Both the position numbers and the translations under genes were made by a program. Source: an uncultured Alphaproteobacteria bacterium (GTDB lineage Bacteria > Pseudomonadota > Alphaproteobacteria > Micropepsales > Micropepsaceae). Taken from it: DNA of 54,036 nucleotides. Shown here piece by piece: positions 1-9,876 of the stretch (within the stretch, counting starts at the first letter, position 1; the number at the start of each line of letters is the position of its first letter). Below the pieces are notes generated by a model, which saw only the letters and a list, made by a program, of their open reading frames with translations, was not told the origin of the DNA and did not search any database. The stretch is taken from assembly GCA_937865685.1 (NCBI GenBank), contig CALMGU010000009.1, forward strand, positions 1-54,036, written 5' to 3'.

Positions 1-72
1 CAGGATCGCATTGCACAAGGCGCGCTCGTGCAGCTGCTCCTGCCGCGGAGTGATCGGACGGTTGTTCTTCAT
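1..72 (-). CDS. 5' end of an unidentified gene, cut by the window edge
   Basis: An open frame starts with ATG at 72 on the minus strand and runs off the left edge after 24 codons (MKNNRPITPRQEQLHERALC...). The polar N-terminus ending in a predicted helix would suit a small DNA-binding regulator, but 24 residues are too few to assign a family. A 20-bp perfect dyad (84-103) lies just upstream, as expected for an autoregulated gene. It probably belongs with the other sequence left of about 444, which looks foreign to the rest of the window. Confidence 0.4.
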   Translation of the reverse strand, partial: MKNNRPITPRQEQLHERALCNAIL

Positions 73-83
73 CGGCGCTTCGC

Positions 84-103
84 TGTATTAACGTGTTAAT
101 ACA
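84..103. promoter_or_regulatory. Perfect 20-bp dyad, candidate operator
   Basis: TGTATTAACGTGTTAATACA is a perfect inverted repeat with 9-bp arms around GT, in an AT-rich patch of otherwise GC-rich DNA. It sits 12 bp upstream of the ATG of the leftward partial gene and about 40 bp upstream of the rightward promoter at 141-170, so one bound dimer could affect both. A second short palindrome, AATGCATT, follows at 106-113. The symmetry is seen directly; operator function is inferred. Confidence 0.5.
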
Positions 104-140
104 TTAATGCATTGGCAGGGCGCGTGCAAGCCCCGTTGGC

Positions 141-170
141 TTGACGCCACACCCGGCCAAACCCTACAAT
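141..170 (+). promoter_or_regulatory. Sigma-70-type promoter of the riboswitch transcript
   Basis: TTGACG (141-146) and TACAAT (165-170) are separated by 18 bp. The predicted start, about 177, falls directly at the first base of riboswitch helix P1 (178). That fit between promoter and RNA start supports the call. Confidence 0.65.
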
Positions 171-177
171 TCCCGTG

Positions 178-303
178 CTCATCTAGACCGGCTGAGGGAA
201 AGGCCCTTAGAAGCCGGGGCAACCGCCGCGTGGGGTTTTACGAGAAATCCCGCAGCGGAATGGTGCCAACTCCTGCGGCCGGGTCATCCGGCCGGTAGAT
301 GAG
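178..303 (+). promoter_or_regulatory. SAM-I (S-box) riboswitch
   Basis: The conserved S-box elements appear in order. P1 is CTCATCTA (178-185) paired with TAGATGAG (296-303). Next come the P2/kink-turn block GAGGGAAAGGCCC and AGAAGCCGGGGCAACC (194-223), a variable P3 arm, and the P4 block GGAATGGTGCCAACTCC (258-274). These match the S-adenosylmethionine-binding core of the SAM-I class, which turns down methionine or SAM genes when SAM is plentiful. The expression platform is unclear; a GGCGCC-CGCA-GGCGCC hairpin lies at 316-331. A short frame (346-393) follows before a possible GTG start at 412. S-box elements are uncommon in alphaproteobacteria, which mostly use other SAM riboswitch classes. 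Confidence 0.93.
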
Positions 304-354
304 CCGCTGGTTCGTGGCGCCCGCAGGCGCCGCACCGTCGCAAGCGATGAGCTT

Positions 355-2682
355 TCAGGGGTTGGGCATACCTCTGGGCGGCAACAGGGCTTGAGACAAG
401 GTGTAGGAACGGTGGCAACTTCTCCCTCGATCATCGAAGAACCGGCGCTGGCCGAAGGCGTCATACAGGGTTGAATCGATCTGGCTGGTGGTGAGGCGCA
501 GGCGCGAGGCGGTGACGCGGTCAATCTTGAGATCCACCTCCAGCCCCTTGTCCTGCTGGTCGGAATTGACGTCCTGCAATTCCGGCACCGTCTGCAGGGC
601 TTCGGTGATCCTGGGCAGCCATAGATTGAGCTCGTCCAGCGAGTCGGCCTGGATCGTATATTGCAGCGACCCGTTACCCTGGCGGCCGCCGGACCGGACG
701 CCCGTCGAACTCATCGGCGTCATGAACATGCGCGCCCCGGCAATGGCGTTCAGCTTCGGCCTGAGCCGGTCGATCACGTCTTGCGAGCTGACATGCCCAC
801 GGTCGGCCGGCGGCTTCAGGGTGATGAAAAGTTGTCCAGTGTTGGTGGCGCCGCCACCCCGGCCGCCGCCGCCGCCGCCGATCGAGCCCGCGACCTGCGC
901 CACCGCCGGATCGGATTTGATGATGTTGCCGAACTGGACGAACTTCTTCTCCATCGCCTGATAGGAGATGCTCTGGTCGCCGCGGATATTGCCGAAGATG
1001 CGCCCTTCATCGGTCTGCGGGAAGAATCCCTTGGGAATGATGCTGAGCAGATAGAAATTCATCACGATCGCGACCAGAAGCGTGAACATGATGGTCTTGG
1101 GATTGTCGAGCGACCAGGCCAGCGAGCGGCGATAGAAATCCAGACTGACTTCGAAGGCTCGGCGCATCGGCCGGGTGAAACGGCCTTCGCGTTCCTTGGA
1201 GAAATCCAGATAGGCGCACATCATCGGCGTCACGGTCAAAGACACGATCAGCGACATGCCGATTGCCAGGGTCAAGGTCACGGCGAATTCGTGGAACAGC
1301 CGGCCGATGATCCCGCCCATCATCAGGATTGGCAGAAACACCGCCACCAGCGAGATGCTCATGGAAAGCACCGTGAAGGCGACTTCCTGGGCGCCTTTCA
1401 GCGCCGCCTGGTAGCGCCCCTCGCCCATCTCCAGGTGGCGCGTGACATTTTCCAGAACCACGATGGTGTTGTCGACCACAAAGCCGGTCGAAATGATCAG
1501 TGCCATCAGCGAGAAATTGTCGAGCGAAAAGCCCAGCAGATACATCATGCCGAAGGTGCCCAAAAGCGCCAGCGGCACGGAAACGGCGGGGACCAGGGTG
1601 GCACGCAGATTGCGCAGGAACAGGAACACCACCAGCACCACCAGGACGGTGGACAATATCAAGGTGATTTCCACATCACGCACCGAATTGCGGATCGAGG
1701 TGGTGGTGTCCTGGATCACGGTCAAGTCTATGGCGGGCGGCAGGATCCCGTGCTGCAGCTGGGGGATCATGGCGTTGATGTTGTTGACCACCTGGATGAC
1801 ATTGGCGCCGGGTTGCTGGGTAATGGTCACCAGCACCGCGGGCTGGCCGTTAGCCATGCCCATATTGCGGATATTTTCCACGCCATCGACCACTTCGGCC
1901 ACATCGCCCAGCCTGACCGGTGCGTTGTTGCGATAGGCGATGATCAGCGACCGGTATTCGTCGGCCTGGGAAGCATTGTCGTTGGAATAGACTTGCAGGC
2001 GCTGGGCGCCCTGCTCGATCGCGCCTTTGGGGCTGTTGGCGCCGGCATTGGCGGAGGACACCGCCGCGCGCACGTCTTCAAGCCCGATGCCGTATTTGAA
2101 AAGCGCCCGGGGATTAAGCTCGATCCGGACCGCCGGAAGCGCCGCGCCGGCCAGCGACACATCGCCCACGCCGGAAATCTGCGACAATTTCTGCTGCAGG
2201 ATGTTCGAAGCCTGGTCGTAGATCTGCCCCGGCGTCAGCGTTTTGGACGTGAGCGCCATCACCACAATGGGGAAGGACGAAGGGTTGAACTTGAAATAGG
2301 TGGGGTTGGAGCGCAGCGCCGCCGGCAGGTCGGCGCGGGCCGCATTGATCGCCGCTTGCACGTCGCGCGCCGCGCCGTCGATATTCCGGCTGATGTCGAA
2401 CTGCAGCACGACCGAGGTCGATCCCACAGAGCTGCGCGAGGTCATCTGGTTGACATTGGCGATGGCGCCCAGATGCCGCTCCAAGGGTGTGGCCACGGTA
2501 TTCGACATCACTTCCGGGCTGGCGCCCGCCATATTGGCGCTGACCACGATCACCGGCAGGTCGATGTTGGGCAGCGGCGCCACCGGCATCAGGAACAGGG
2601 CGCCGAATCCGGCCAGCGCAATGCCGATCGCCAAAAGCGTGGTGGCGATGGGACGGCCGGTGAAGATCGCGACGATGTTCAT
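355..2682 (-). pseudogene. RND efflux pump inner-membrane subunit (MdtC-like), 3'-truncated
   Basis: This is a resistance-nodulation-division transporter of the HAE1 type, a proton-driven trimeric pump of the inner membrane. The N-terminus (MNIVAIFTGRPIATTLLAIG) holds TM1. The first periplasmic porter domain, TM2-6 with GFVVDNTIVVLEN, TM7 and most of the second porter domain follow. Homology stops after YDAFGQR at about residue 745 (base 445); the next 29 residues are unrelated and end at 355. Family members have about 1030 residues, so TM8-12 are missing and the product cannot work as a pump. A glycine-rich insert lies near residues 630-640. It is the third gene of an MFP-RND-RND operon, 9 bp after the second. 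The truncation coincides with the apparent junction to unrelated DNA and may be an assembly artefact. Confidence 0.85.
412..444 (+). pseudogene. 5' stub of the riboswitch-controlled gene, cut at the junction
   Basis: A possible GTG start at 412 has AAGG at 398-401, about 10 bases upstream. The frame reads ATSPSIIEEP and then enters DNA that codes, on the other strand, for an RND pump. By position behind an S-box this should be the start of a methionine-pathway gene, but 11 codons cannot identify it. The start is uncertain; an ATG at 346 opens only a 15-residue frame. Confidence 0.3.
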
Positions 2683-2691
2683 GCCGCTTTC

Positions 2692-5600
2692 TCAGTTGGG
2701 CGTTGCGGTGGCGGTACCGCCGCTGCGCCGCGCGCGCCATTCGCGCAATTCGCGGCCCCAGCGGTCGAAATAGATATAAATGACGGGCGTGGTGAAAAGC
2801 GTTAGCAACTGGCTGACCAGAAGCCCGCCCACGATGGATATGCCCAGGGGATGGCGCAGCTCCGAGCCCATGCCCGAGCCCAGCATCAGCGGCAGGGCGC
2901 CGAACAGGGCCGCCACTGTGGTCATCAGGATAGGGCGGAAGCGCAGCAGCGCCGCCTGATGGATCGCTTCGGTGGGCGATTTGCCTTCCTTGCGCTCGGC
3001 CTCCAGGGCGAAGTCGATCATCATGATCGCATTCTTCTTCACGATGCCGATCAGAAGAATGATGCCGATGATCGAAACAATATTGAGGTCGTGACCGGTG
3101 AGGATCAGGAACAAAAGCGCCCCCACCCCCGCCGACGGCAGGGTGGAGAGGATGGTCACCGGATGGATGAAGCTCTCATAGAGAACGCCCAGCACGATAT
3201 AGACCGTGATCAGGGCGGCGAGGATCAGAAGCACTTCATTGCCCAAGGCATCCTGGAAGGCCACGGCGGAGCCTTCGAATTGTGAGGTAATGCCCGGCGG
3301 CAATCCGGCGCCGGCTTCGGCATCCTTCACCGCCTGCACGGCCGCGCCCAGGGAATAACCCGGCGCCACGTCGAACGAAATATTGGCCGCGGGGAACTGG
3401 CTCAAATGATTGATCTGCAACGGCACCATGCGCTGGTCGACATGGGCGATGGCCGACAGCGGCACCTGACCGCCCTGCGATGACGGCAGGTAGATATCGT
3501 TGAGCGTGGAGATGGAGTTTTGCAGCTTGGGATCCGCCTCCATGATCACCCGGTGCTGCGAGGAATCCGTGAAAATGGTGGAAATGATGCGCTGGCCGAA
3601 ACTGTCATACAGGACATTGTCGATGGTGGCGGCCGAAATGCCGAACCTGGCCGCGGTGTCGCGGTCCACCGTGAGATAGGCCGACAGCCCCTTGTCGAGA
3701 AAATCGGTCGAAACATTGCGCAGCGCCGGGGCCTTCTGCAATTCGGTCAGAAGCTTGGGCACGAAATCGTTCAGCGCGGAGGTGGCCGCCGATTGCAGCA
3801 CGAACTGGTACTGCGCCCTGGAGGTGGTGGAATCGATGGTCAGGTCCTGAACCGGCTGCAGATAGAATGTGATGCCCGGCACGGCATGGGCATCCGCCGC
3901 CAGCCGGTCCATGATCTCCGCCAGGCTGTCGCGATCGCTCTTGTCTTTCAGATTGATCAGGAAGCGCCCGCTGTTGAGGGTGACATTGGTGCCGTCGACC
4001 CCGATGAAGGAGGAAAGGCTCGCCACATCCTTGTCCTTGAGGATGTTCTGGGCCACCGCGCGCTGGCGCTTGGCCATTTCACTGAAGGAAACGGTGGGGC
4101 CCGCCGAGGTGATGGCCTGAACGAAGCCGGTGTCCTGCACCGGAAAGAAGCCCTTGGGGATCAGAATATAGAGCAGGACCGTCAGCACCAAGGTGCCCAC
4201 CGCCACCGCCATGGTGAGCGGCTGATGCACCAGGACCCAGCGCAGCAGCCGGTCATATTCGTTGATGAAGGCCTGGTAATAGCCTTCGACCTTGCGCTGG
4301 AAGTCGGTCTGGTTCTTTTCCTCCTGGGCATGGCTGCGCAAGAGCTTGGCGCAGAGCATCGGCACCAGGGTGAGCGACACTACCGCCGAAATCAGAATGG
4401 TGATCGCCAGGGTCACCGCGAATTCGCGGAACAGCCGCCCCACCACTTCCTGCATGAAGAGAAGCGGGATCAAGACCGCGATCAGCGAGATCGTGAGAGA
4501 CACGATGGTGAAGGCGATCTCGCCCGATCCCTTCATCGCCGCCTCGAACGGGGTGTCGCCTTCCTCCAGATAGCGGGTGATGTTCTCGATCATCACGATG
4601 GCGTCGTCCACCACAAAGCCGGCGGAAATGGTCAGCGCCATCAAGGACAAATTGTTGAGCGAGTAGCCCAGCAGATACATCACCGCGAAGGTGCCGACGA
4701 TGGAAAGCGGCACCGACAGGCTGGGAATGAAGGTGGCGGGCAGGTTGCGCAGGAAGAGGTAGATCACCAGCACCACCAGCACCACCGCCAGGAGCAGCTC
4801 GAACTGCACATCGGCGACCGAGGCGCGGATGGTGTTGGTGCGGTCGGTGAGCACGCTCACCTTGATCGATCCCGGCAGGCCCGATTCGATCTGCGGCAGG
4901 ATCTGCTTGACCGAATCCACCACGGCGATGACGTTGGCGCCGGGCTGGCGCTGGACGTTCAGGAGCACGGCCGGGGTCATGTTGGCCCAGCTCGCAAGCT
5001 TGTCATTCTCGGCGCCGGCAATGACTTTCGCCACGTCCCTGAGATGCACCGGCGAGCCGTTGCGGTAGGCGATCACGATATTGGCGTAATCCTCCGCATT
5101 CTGCAGCTGGTCGTTGGCGTTGATGGTGTAGGACTGGGACGCGCCGTCGAAACTGCCCTTGGGGGCGTTGGAATTGTTGTTGCTGATGGTGGTGCGCAGG
5201 TCGTCGATGTTGAGGCCGTAAGAGGCCAGCTGCTGCAGATTGGCCTGCACGCGCACGGCGGGGCGCGGGGCGCCCGAAATGCTCACCAGGCCGACCCCGG
5301 CAAGCTGGGAGATTTTCTGTGCGATGCGCGTATCGGCCAGACTCTGCACCGTGGTGATGGGCAGGCTGGTGGATTCGATCGCCAGGGTGAGCACCGGCGC
5401 GTCGGCCGGATTGACCTTGGCATAGACCGGCGGCGACGGCAGTTGCGGAAGCAAGCTGCCGCCCGCATTGATCGCCGCCTGTACTTCCTGCTCGGCCACG
5501 TCCAGGCTGAGATTGAGGTCGAACTGCAACGTGACGACCGATGATCCCGCCGAGGATACCGACGACATTTCCTTCAGGCCCGGCATCTGGCCGAACTGCC

Positions 5601-5805
5601 GTTCCAGGATGGCGGTGACCGAGGTGGTCATCACGTCGGGGCTGGCGCCCGGATAAAAGCTCTGCACCTGGATGGTGGGATAATCCACCTGCGGCAGGGC
5701 CGAGAGCGGCAGGAAACGATAACCGGCCAGGCCCACCAGCATGATGGCGATCATCAGCAGCGACGTCGCCACCGGCCTGATAATAAAGGGTGCGGACGGG
5801 TTCAT
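2692..5805 (-). CDS. RND efflux pump inner-membrane subunit (MdtB-like)
   Basis: A full-length HAE1-family RND transporter of 1037 residues, starting at ATG 5805 ([20 protein letters not shown]). Twelve membrane segments and two large periplasmic porter domains are recognisable. TM4 carries [13 protein letters not shown] with the paired acidic residues used for proton relay. The open frame extends upstream of 5805, but that part overlaps the adaptor gene and does not look like an RND N-terminus. It begins 19 bp after the adaptor stop and is followed 9 bp later by the second RND gene, the order of mdtABC, in which MdtB and MdtC form a mixed trimer. Substrates (drugs, bile-like compounds) cannot be read from sequence. 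No outer-membrane TolC-type gene is present here. Confidence 0.92.
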   Translation of the reverse strand: MNPSAPFIIRPVATSLLMIAIMLVGLAGYRFLPLSALPQVDYPTIQVQSFYPGASPDVMTTSVTAILERQFGQMPGLKEMSSVSSAGSSVVTLQFDLNLSLDVAEQEVQAAINAGGSLLPQLPSPPVYAKVNPADAPVLTLAIESTSLPITTVQSLADTRIAQKISQLAGVGLVSISGAPRPAVRVQANLQQLASYGLNIDDLRTTISNNNSNAPKGSFDGASQSYTINANDQLQNAEDYANIVIAYRNGSPVHLRDVAKVIAGAENDKLASWANMTPAVLLNVQRQPGANVIAVVDSVKQILPQIESGLPGSIKVSVLTDRTNTIRASVADVQFELLLAVVLVVLVIYLFLRNLPATFIPSLSVPLSIVGTFAVMYLLGYSLNNLSLMALTISAGFVVDDAIVMIENITRYLEEGDTPFEAAMKGSGEIAFTIVSLTISLIAVLIPLLFMQEVVGRLFREFAVTLAITILISAVVSLTLVPMLCAKLLRSHAQEEKNQTDFQRKVEGYYQAFINEYDRLLRWVLVHQPLTMAVAVGTLVLTVLLYILIPKGFFPVQDTGFVQAITSAGPTVSFSEMAKRQRAVAQNILKDKDVASLSSFIGVDGTNVTLNSGRFLINLKDKSDRDSLAEIMDRLAADAHAVPGITFYLQPVQDLTIDSTTSRAQYQFVLQSAATSALNDFVPKLLTELQKAPALRNVSTDFLDKGLSAYLTVDRDTAARFGISAATIDNVLYDSFGQRIISTIFTDSSQHRVIMEADPKLQNSISTLNDIYLPSSQGGQVPLSAIAHVDQRMVPLQINHLSQFPAANISFDVAPGYSLGAAVQAVKDAEAGAGLPPGITSQFEGSAVAFQDALGNEVLLILAALITVYIVLGVLYESFIHPVTILSTLPSAGVGALLFLILTGHDLNIVSIIGIILLIGIVKKNAIMMIDFALEAERKEGKSPTEAIHQAALLRFRPILMTTVAALFGALPLMLGSGMGSELRHPLGISIVGGLLVSQLLTLFTTPVIYIYFDRWGRELREWRARRSGGTATATPN

Positions 5806-5824
5806 GATCTGAGCACCGGCCGGA

Positions 5825-7309
5825 TCAGGGCGTGCCGCCGAAGCCACCGCCCGGACGTCCGCCGCCTCTGCGCAATGCCGCGAACGCCGTCTTGCAATCG
5901 GCGGACAGCGAATCGCGGTTCTGGGCCAGGCAGCGCATCGCGCCGCGGCCGGTCTCGCCGCTGCAAAGCTTGCTGATATCGGCGCTGCAGGATTTGGCGA
6001 TTGCCGCTTGCGCCTTGGCCCGAGCCGCCGCGCGTTCCGCATCGGCGGCGGCGCCGGTGGAAGGCGCGGCGATTTTCTGCTTGGTGGGATCGGGGATCAC
6101 CACTTCCGAACCGTCGCGCAGACGGTCGGCACCATCCACCACCACGGTGTCGCCGGGCCTCAGCCCTTCCAGGATCGCGACCTGATCGCCATCCTGCACC
6201 CCCAGCTTGACGCTGCGCTGGGCCACGGTCTTGTCGGGGCTGACGATGAAGACGAACGTGCCGCTCGCGCCGCGCTGGATCGCCGCCACCGGAATCACGG
6301 TCTGATCCGGCAGCGTGTCCACCAGAAGGCGGATATTCACGAACTGGTTGGGAAACAGCTTGTTGTCGTTATTGTCGAACATGGCCCGAAGCTTGACCGT
6401 GCCGGTGGTGGGATCGACCACATTGTCGACGGTGGCGAGCTTGCCCGACGCGATCTTCGCGGTCTGGCCGCGATCCCAGGCATCGACATCCAGAGCCGCG
6501 CCTTGCGCAACGCGGCTCATGATCCGCGACACGTTATCCTCGGGCACGGTGAAGATCACCGACATGGGCGACAATTCCGTCACCACCACGATTCCGGAGG
6601 CCTGTCCGGCCTGCACGATATTGCCGATATCCATCAGGCGCAGGCCGGCGCGGCCGGTGACCGGCGAGACGATACGGGTGTAACCCAGATTGATGGACGC
6701 GGTTTCGACATTGGCCTGATCGGCTTCGACGATGCCGGCGGTGGAGCGCACCAGCGAGCCTTGCGCGGAGAGTTGCTGATTGGAGATCGCGTTCTGCGCC
6801 GCCAATGCTTGATAGCGGGCAAGATCGACCTTGGCATTGGCCAAAGTGGCCTGATCGCGCGCAAGCTGTCCTTTGGCCTGATCCAATGCCGCCTGATAGG
6901 GCCTGGGATCGATCTGCGCCAAAAGATCGCCTGCTTTCACCATCTGGCCTTCGGTGAAATAGAGCTTGGTGAGAAGCCCGCCCACCTGCGGGCGCACCGT
7001 CGCGGTCGCCAGCGGCGTGGCGGTGCCGAGCGCATTGAGCGTGATGCGGATCGGACCATTGACGGCCGTGGCGACGCCGACAGGCTGCGCGCCCTGGTTG
7101 AAACGGTTGTTGACCGCCGGCTTGGGATAAATCGCCCAGACCAGAAGCGCCAGAAGGCCAAGACCCAGCGCGATCCACACCACCCGCGACAGCCGCGGAT
7201 TGTTGCTGCTCCAACGCTTGATCCGCTGCCAGAGCGAGTCGCCGCCACTTTGCGCGCCCGCATAAGCGTCGCGTGCCGATAGACCCTTGTCGGTGCCTTC
7301 AATGCTCAT
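5825..7309 (-). CDS. RND periplasmic adaptor (MdtA-like) with a Cys-rich C-terminal tail
   Basis: A membrane fusion protein linking the RND pump to an outer-membrane channel. One N-terminal membrane segment (about residues 44-64) is followed by the biotinyl-lipoyl half-motifs, an alpha-helical hairpin ([17 protein letters not shown]), the beta-barrel and the membrane-proximal domain ending near residue 415. Beyond the usual end there is an Ala-rich helix, then [22 protein letters not shown] and a Gly/Arg/Pro-rich tail. The Cys spacing resembles the Cys-rich repeat of Golgi glycoprotein GLG1. ATG 7309 is preferred, with GGA about 11 bases upstream; a TTG at 7318 is in frame. It is the first gene of the efflux operon. 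Confidence 0.9.
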   Translation of the reverse strand: MSIEGTDKGLSARDAYAGAQSGGDSLWQRIKRWSSNNPRLSRVVWIALGLGLLALLVWAIYPKPAVNNRFNQGAQPVGVATAVNGPIRITLNALGTATPLATATVRPQVGGLLTKLYFTEGQMVKAGDLLAQIDPRPYQAALDQAKGQLARDQATLANAKVDLARYQALAAQNAISNQQLSAQGSLVRSTAGIVEADQANVETASINLGYTRIVSPVTGRAGLRLMDIGNIVQAGQASGIVVVTELSPMSVIFTVPEDNVSRIMSRVAQGAALDVDAWDRGQTAKIASGKLATVDNVVDPTTGTVKLRAMFDNNDNKLFPNQFVNIRLLVDTLPDQTVIPVAAIQRGASGTFVFIVSPDKTVAQRSVKLGVQDGDQVAILEGLRPGDTVVVDGADRLRDGSEVVIPDPTKQKIAAPSTGAAADAERAAARAKAQAAIAKSCSADISKLCSGETGRGAMRCLAQNRDSLSADCKTAFAALRRGGGRPGGGFGGTP

Positions 7310-7564
7310 CTGTTTCAAATTCCATGAATTGACAACCGCATCGGTCCCAGTCCTGCCGACCTATGCGAATGCCACCAGCAATGGCGCCCTCTCCAAGGCT
7401 TGACCGGCACTTTACGCCGCGGCCGATCCATTAGCAGCGACCTAAATTGTAAATTTGTCGAAAATGTCGCCGCCTCTGGCTACCATTGGCGGGGCGCTGT
7501 ATGTACCCGCCTCGCTCCGGTTGGTTGCAAATCCCGGCTATTGCGAATTAGAGGCAAAGAACGC

Positions 7565-8137
7565 GTGTTCCACCAGATTGTCCATTGGTTTTCCACCGAT
7601 CTCAATCCCTGGATCACGGGCGTCGCGCAAGCCCATCCGATTTGGTGCTTTCCCATCGCGTTCCTGGTGGCGTTTTCGGAATCCTTTGTCGGCGTTTCGT
7701 TCATCATTCCCGGCACCACGTTGCTGGCCGCTCTCGGTGGTGTGATCGGCGCAAGTGACATTAGTATCATCCCGGCCTGGGCGGGTGCCGTGATCGGCTC
7801 GATTCTCGGCGACTGGATCTCTTATTGGATCGGGTTTCATTATCATCACCGGATCCTGCACATCTGGCCGTTCCGCAATTACGAAGACCAGCTGGAAAAG
7901 GGCCTGCATTTCTTCCACCGCTTCGGCACCTGGGCGATCTTTCTGGGCCGGTTCCTGGGGCCGTTTCGCGCCACCGTTCCCTTGGTCGCGGGCATGAGCG
8001 AGCTGGAATTCTGGCCGTTTCAGATCGCCAATGCGGCCTCGGCCGTCCTTTGGGCCTTTGCCCTCCTTTTTCTGGGGATCGAAGGGTTTGCCCTGGTCGG
8101 GCATGTGAGCGCGTTTCTCCATCACCTCCTGGCCTGA
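7565..8137 (+). CDS. DedA/SNARE-associated (VTT domain) membrane protein
   Basis: A 190-residue multi-pass inner-membrane protein of the DedA family, whose members are linked to undecaprenyl-phosphate or phospholipid flipping and envelope homeostasis. It has the re-entrant-loop segment SFIIPGTTLLAALGG, then GDWISYWIG and the signature FLGRFLGPFRATVPLVAGM. The GTG at 7565 is chosen because GAGG lies 10 bases upstream and the reading frame above it looks non-membranous. It is divergent from the efflux operon and 155 bp before the exopolysaccharide operon, which also depends on an undecaprenyl carrier; a functional link is only inferred. The 255-bp gap upstream holds no promoter I can call. Confidence 0.85.
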   Translation: MFHQIVHWFSTDLNPWITGVAQAHPIWCFPIAFLVAFSESFVGVSFIIPGTTLLAALGGVIGASDISIIPAWAGAVIGSILGDWISYWIGFHYHHRILHIWPFRNYEDQLEKGLHFFHRFGTWAIFLGRFLGPFRATVPLVAGMSELEFWPFQIANAASAVLWAFALLFLGIEGFALVGHVSAFLHHLLA

Positions 8138-8291
8138 CCGGAGCTGTCGCCTTTCCGGAAGATTGCCATTTGGTAATCCCGAATTGGGACTCACCCCTCC
8201 GCGCGGATTAAAAAACCGCCATTTTGTGCCGGAACGGGCCGGGATCGCCCCGATGCACTGGCCCTGATCCTGCACCCATCCAGCCGTAGCT

Positions 8292-8987
8292 TTGTGTTGT
8301 GCGGCTGGAGCCTTGACCATTCAGGACCAATCTTTCTCCGCTTCGGGTGCGGCGTTCCCCGCCCCGGATCGCATCAATGTCACCAGGGCGGGCGGGCCGG
8401 TCCTGTCCGTCAAGCGCGTGCTGGACGTGATCCTGTCCCTGATCGCCCTGATCCTGCTGCTGCCGGTATTCGGCGCGATCGCGCTGGCCGTGGTGTGGGA
8501 TTCCGGGGAGCCGGTTTTCTTCCGCCAGCGCCGCATCGGCCGGCACGGCAAAGTCTTCAACATCTACAAATTCCGCACCATGCATGTGCTGGAAGACGGT
8601 GCCGAGATCGTGCAGGCCTTCAAGGGCGATGCGCGCATCACCCGCATCGGCCATTTTCTCCGCGTCACCAGCCTCGATGAACTGCCGCAACTGTGGAATG
8701 TCCTCAAAGGCGAGATGTCGCTGGTGGGACCGCGTCCGCATGCCATCGCCCATGACGAATATTATTCCGCGCTGATCCAGAATTATCACCTGCGCTATGC
8801 CGTCAAGCCGGGCATCACCGGCTGGGCGCAGATCAATGGTGCACGGGGCGCGACGCCGCTTCTGTCCGACATGCAGACCCGCATCGATTTCGACATCCAG
8901 TATGTCGAGCGCGAGAGCCTGTGGCTGTATCTGCAAATCCTGGCGCGCACGCCTCTCGTGGTCCTGGGCCGAAGGAACGCCGTGTAA
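8292..8987 (+). CDS. Small polyprenyl-phosphate sugar-1-phosphate transferase (initiating PGT)
   Basis: This enzyme starts exopolysaccharide repeat-unit synthesis by moving a sugar-1-phosphate from a nucleotide sugar to undecaprenyl phosphate at the inner-membrane face. It is the minimal monotopic form: one hydrophobic re-entrant helix ([19 protein letters not shown], about residues 40-60) and the bacterial sugar transferase domain. Motifs are [35 protein letters not shown] (catalytic Asp-Glu) and [11 protein letters not shown]. It lacks the N-terminal membrane bundle of WbaP. The start is uncertain: TTG 8292 or TTG 8313, the latter with GGAG very close. It heads an operon of overlapping genes, and its stop overlaps the next start (TAATG). 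Confidence 0.9.
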   Translation: MCCAAGALTIQDQSFSASGAAFPAPDRINVTRAGGPVLSVKRVLDVILSLIALILLLPVFGAIALAVVWDSGEPVFFRQRRIGRHGKVFNIYKFRTMHVLEDGAEIVQAFKGDARITRIGHFLRVTSLDELPQLWNVLKGEMSLVGPRPHAIAHDEYYSALIQNYHLRYAVKPGITGWAQINGARGATPLLSDMQTRIDFDIQYVERESLWLYLQILARTPLVVLGRRNAV

Positions 8988-9865
8988 TGCGCTCGCTTCT
9001 CCGCATCCCGCCCGCCTTCGAAGCGCATCGGACGCCCCCGAAACACGCCAACGACCCCTATGAAGAAGTGATACTCGGCGGCATCAAGACCGCATGCCTG
9101 TCGCGCGCCGAACTGAGCCGCATGATGCTGATCGACTGCTTGGCCGCGCGGGACATCGAAGGAACACATCCCAAGCTGGTCTTCGCCTTGAACGGCCACA
9201 CCATTGCGCTCGCCGCCCAGGACGACAAATTCCGTCAGACATTCCAGCGCGCCGACATCGTTCATGCCGATGGCCAGGCGGGCGTTTTCGCTTCGCATCT
9301 GCTCACCAGCACTCCGGTTCCCGAACGCAGCGCCACCACCGATTTCATTCACGATGCGGCGAAAGTCGCGGTTGAGCATGGCTTGCGCTTTTTCCTTCTG
9401 GGCGCCACCGAGGAAGCCAATGAGAAAGCTGCCCGAATCCTGCGCGAAACCTATCCGGGACTTCAGATCGTGGGCCGCCGGCACGGCTATTTTTCCATCC
9501 TGGACGAAGACGATATCTGCGATGAGATCAATCTGTCCCAGCCCGATGTGATCTGGGCGGGCCTGTCGGTGCCGCTGGAATATGAATTCGCTGTCCGCAA
9601 CCGCAATCGCCTGAAGGCCGGCTGGCTGGTCACTTGCGGCGGCTGCTTTCACTATGTCTCCGGTGATTATATCCGCGCACCCCGCTGGATGCAGAAGGTG
9701 GGCCTGGAATGGCTGCACCGGATATGGCGCGAGCCCAAGCGGCTGTTCTGGCGCTATGCGGTGACAAATCCGCTGGCGCTATTCTGTCTTCTCACCCGCA
9801 CCAGCACGCTGGCGCCGGGCGCATCCCTGCCGATCCTGGTAACGCCGGTTCGCACCGCGGCGTGA
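8987..9865 (+). CDS. WecG/TagA/CpsF-family glycosyltransferase
   Basis: A 292-residue enzyme of the GT26 family, which adds the second sugar to undecaprenyl-diphosphate-linked intermediates. Visible features are ALNGHTIALAAQD near residue 65, ADIVHADGQAGVFASHL (the conserved D-G-x-G/P region), FFLLGATEEANEKAA, and PDVIWAGLSVPLEYEF near residue 185. C-terminal basic segments (LEWLHRIWREPKRLFWRY) probably touch the membrane. The start is ATG 8987, overlapping the previous stop by one base. Its place right after the initiating transferase fits the second step of repeat-unit assembly. Confidence 0.9.
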   Translation: MRSLLRIPPAFEAHRTPPKHANDPYEEVILGGIKTACLSRAELSRMMLIDCLAARDIEGTHPKLVFALNGHTIALAAQDDKFRQTFQRADIVHADGQAGVFASHLLTSTPVPERSATTDFIHDAAKVAVEHGLRFFLLGATEEANEKAARILRETYPGLQIVGRRHGYFSILDEDDICDEINLSQPDVIWAGLSVPLEYEFAVRNRNRLKAGWLVTCGGCFHYVSGDYIRAPRWMQKVGLEWLHRIWREPKRLFWRYAVTNPLALFCLLTRTSTLAPGASLPILVTPVRTAA

Positions 9866-9876
9866 CGGGGCAGGAC

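Noticed and set aside
661..2805. Plus-strand open frame of 714 codons over the truncated RND gene
   Set aside because: Shadow of the minus-strand pump with low-complexity composition and no domain.
3520..5544. Plus-strand open frame of 674 codons over the MdtB-like gene
   Set aside because: Antisense shadow; the RND protein on the minus strand is full length and intact.
7439..7453. AAATT-GTA-AATTT dyad between the efflux operon and the DedA gene
   Set aside because: Arms are only 5 bp and AT-only; too short to call an operator.
8184..8212. TTGGGA-N17-ATTAAA as promoter of the polysaccharide operon
   Set aside because: The -10 lacks the conserved second-position A, so support is too weak to list.
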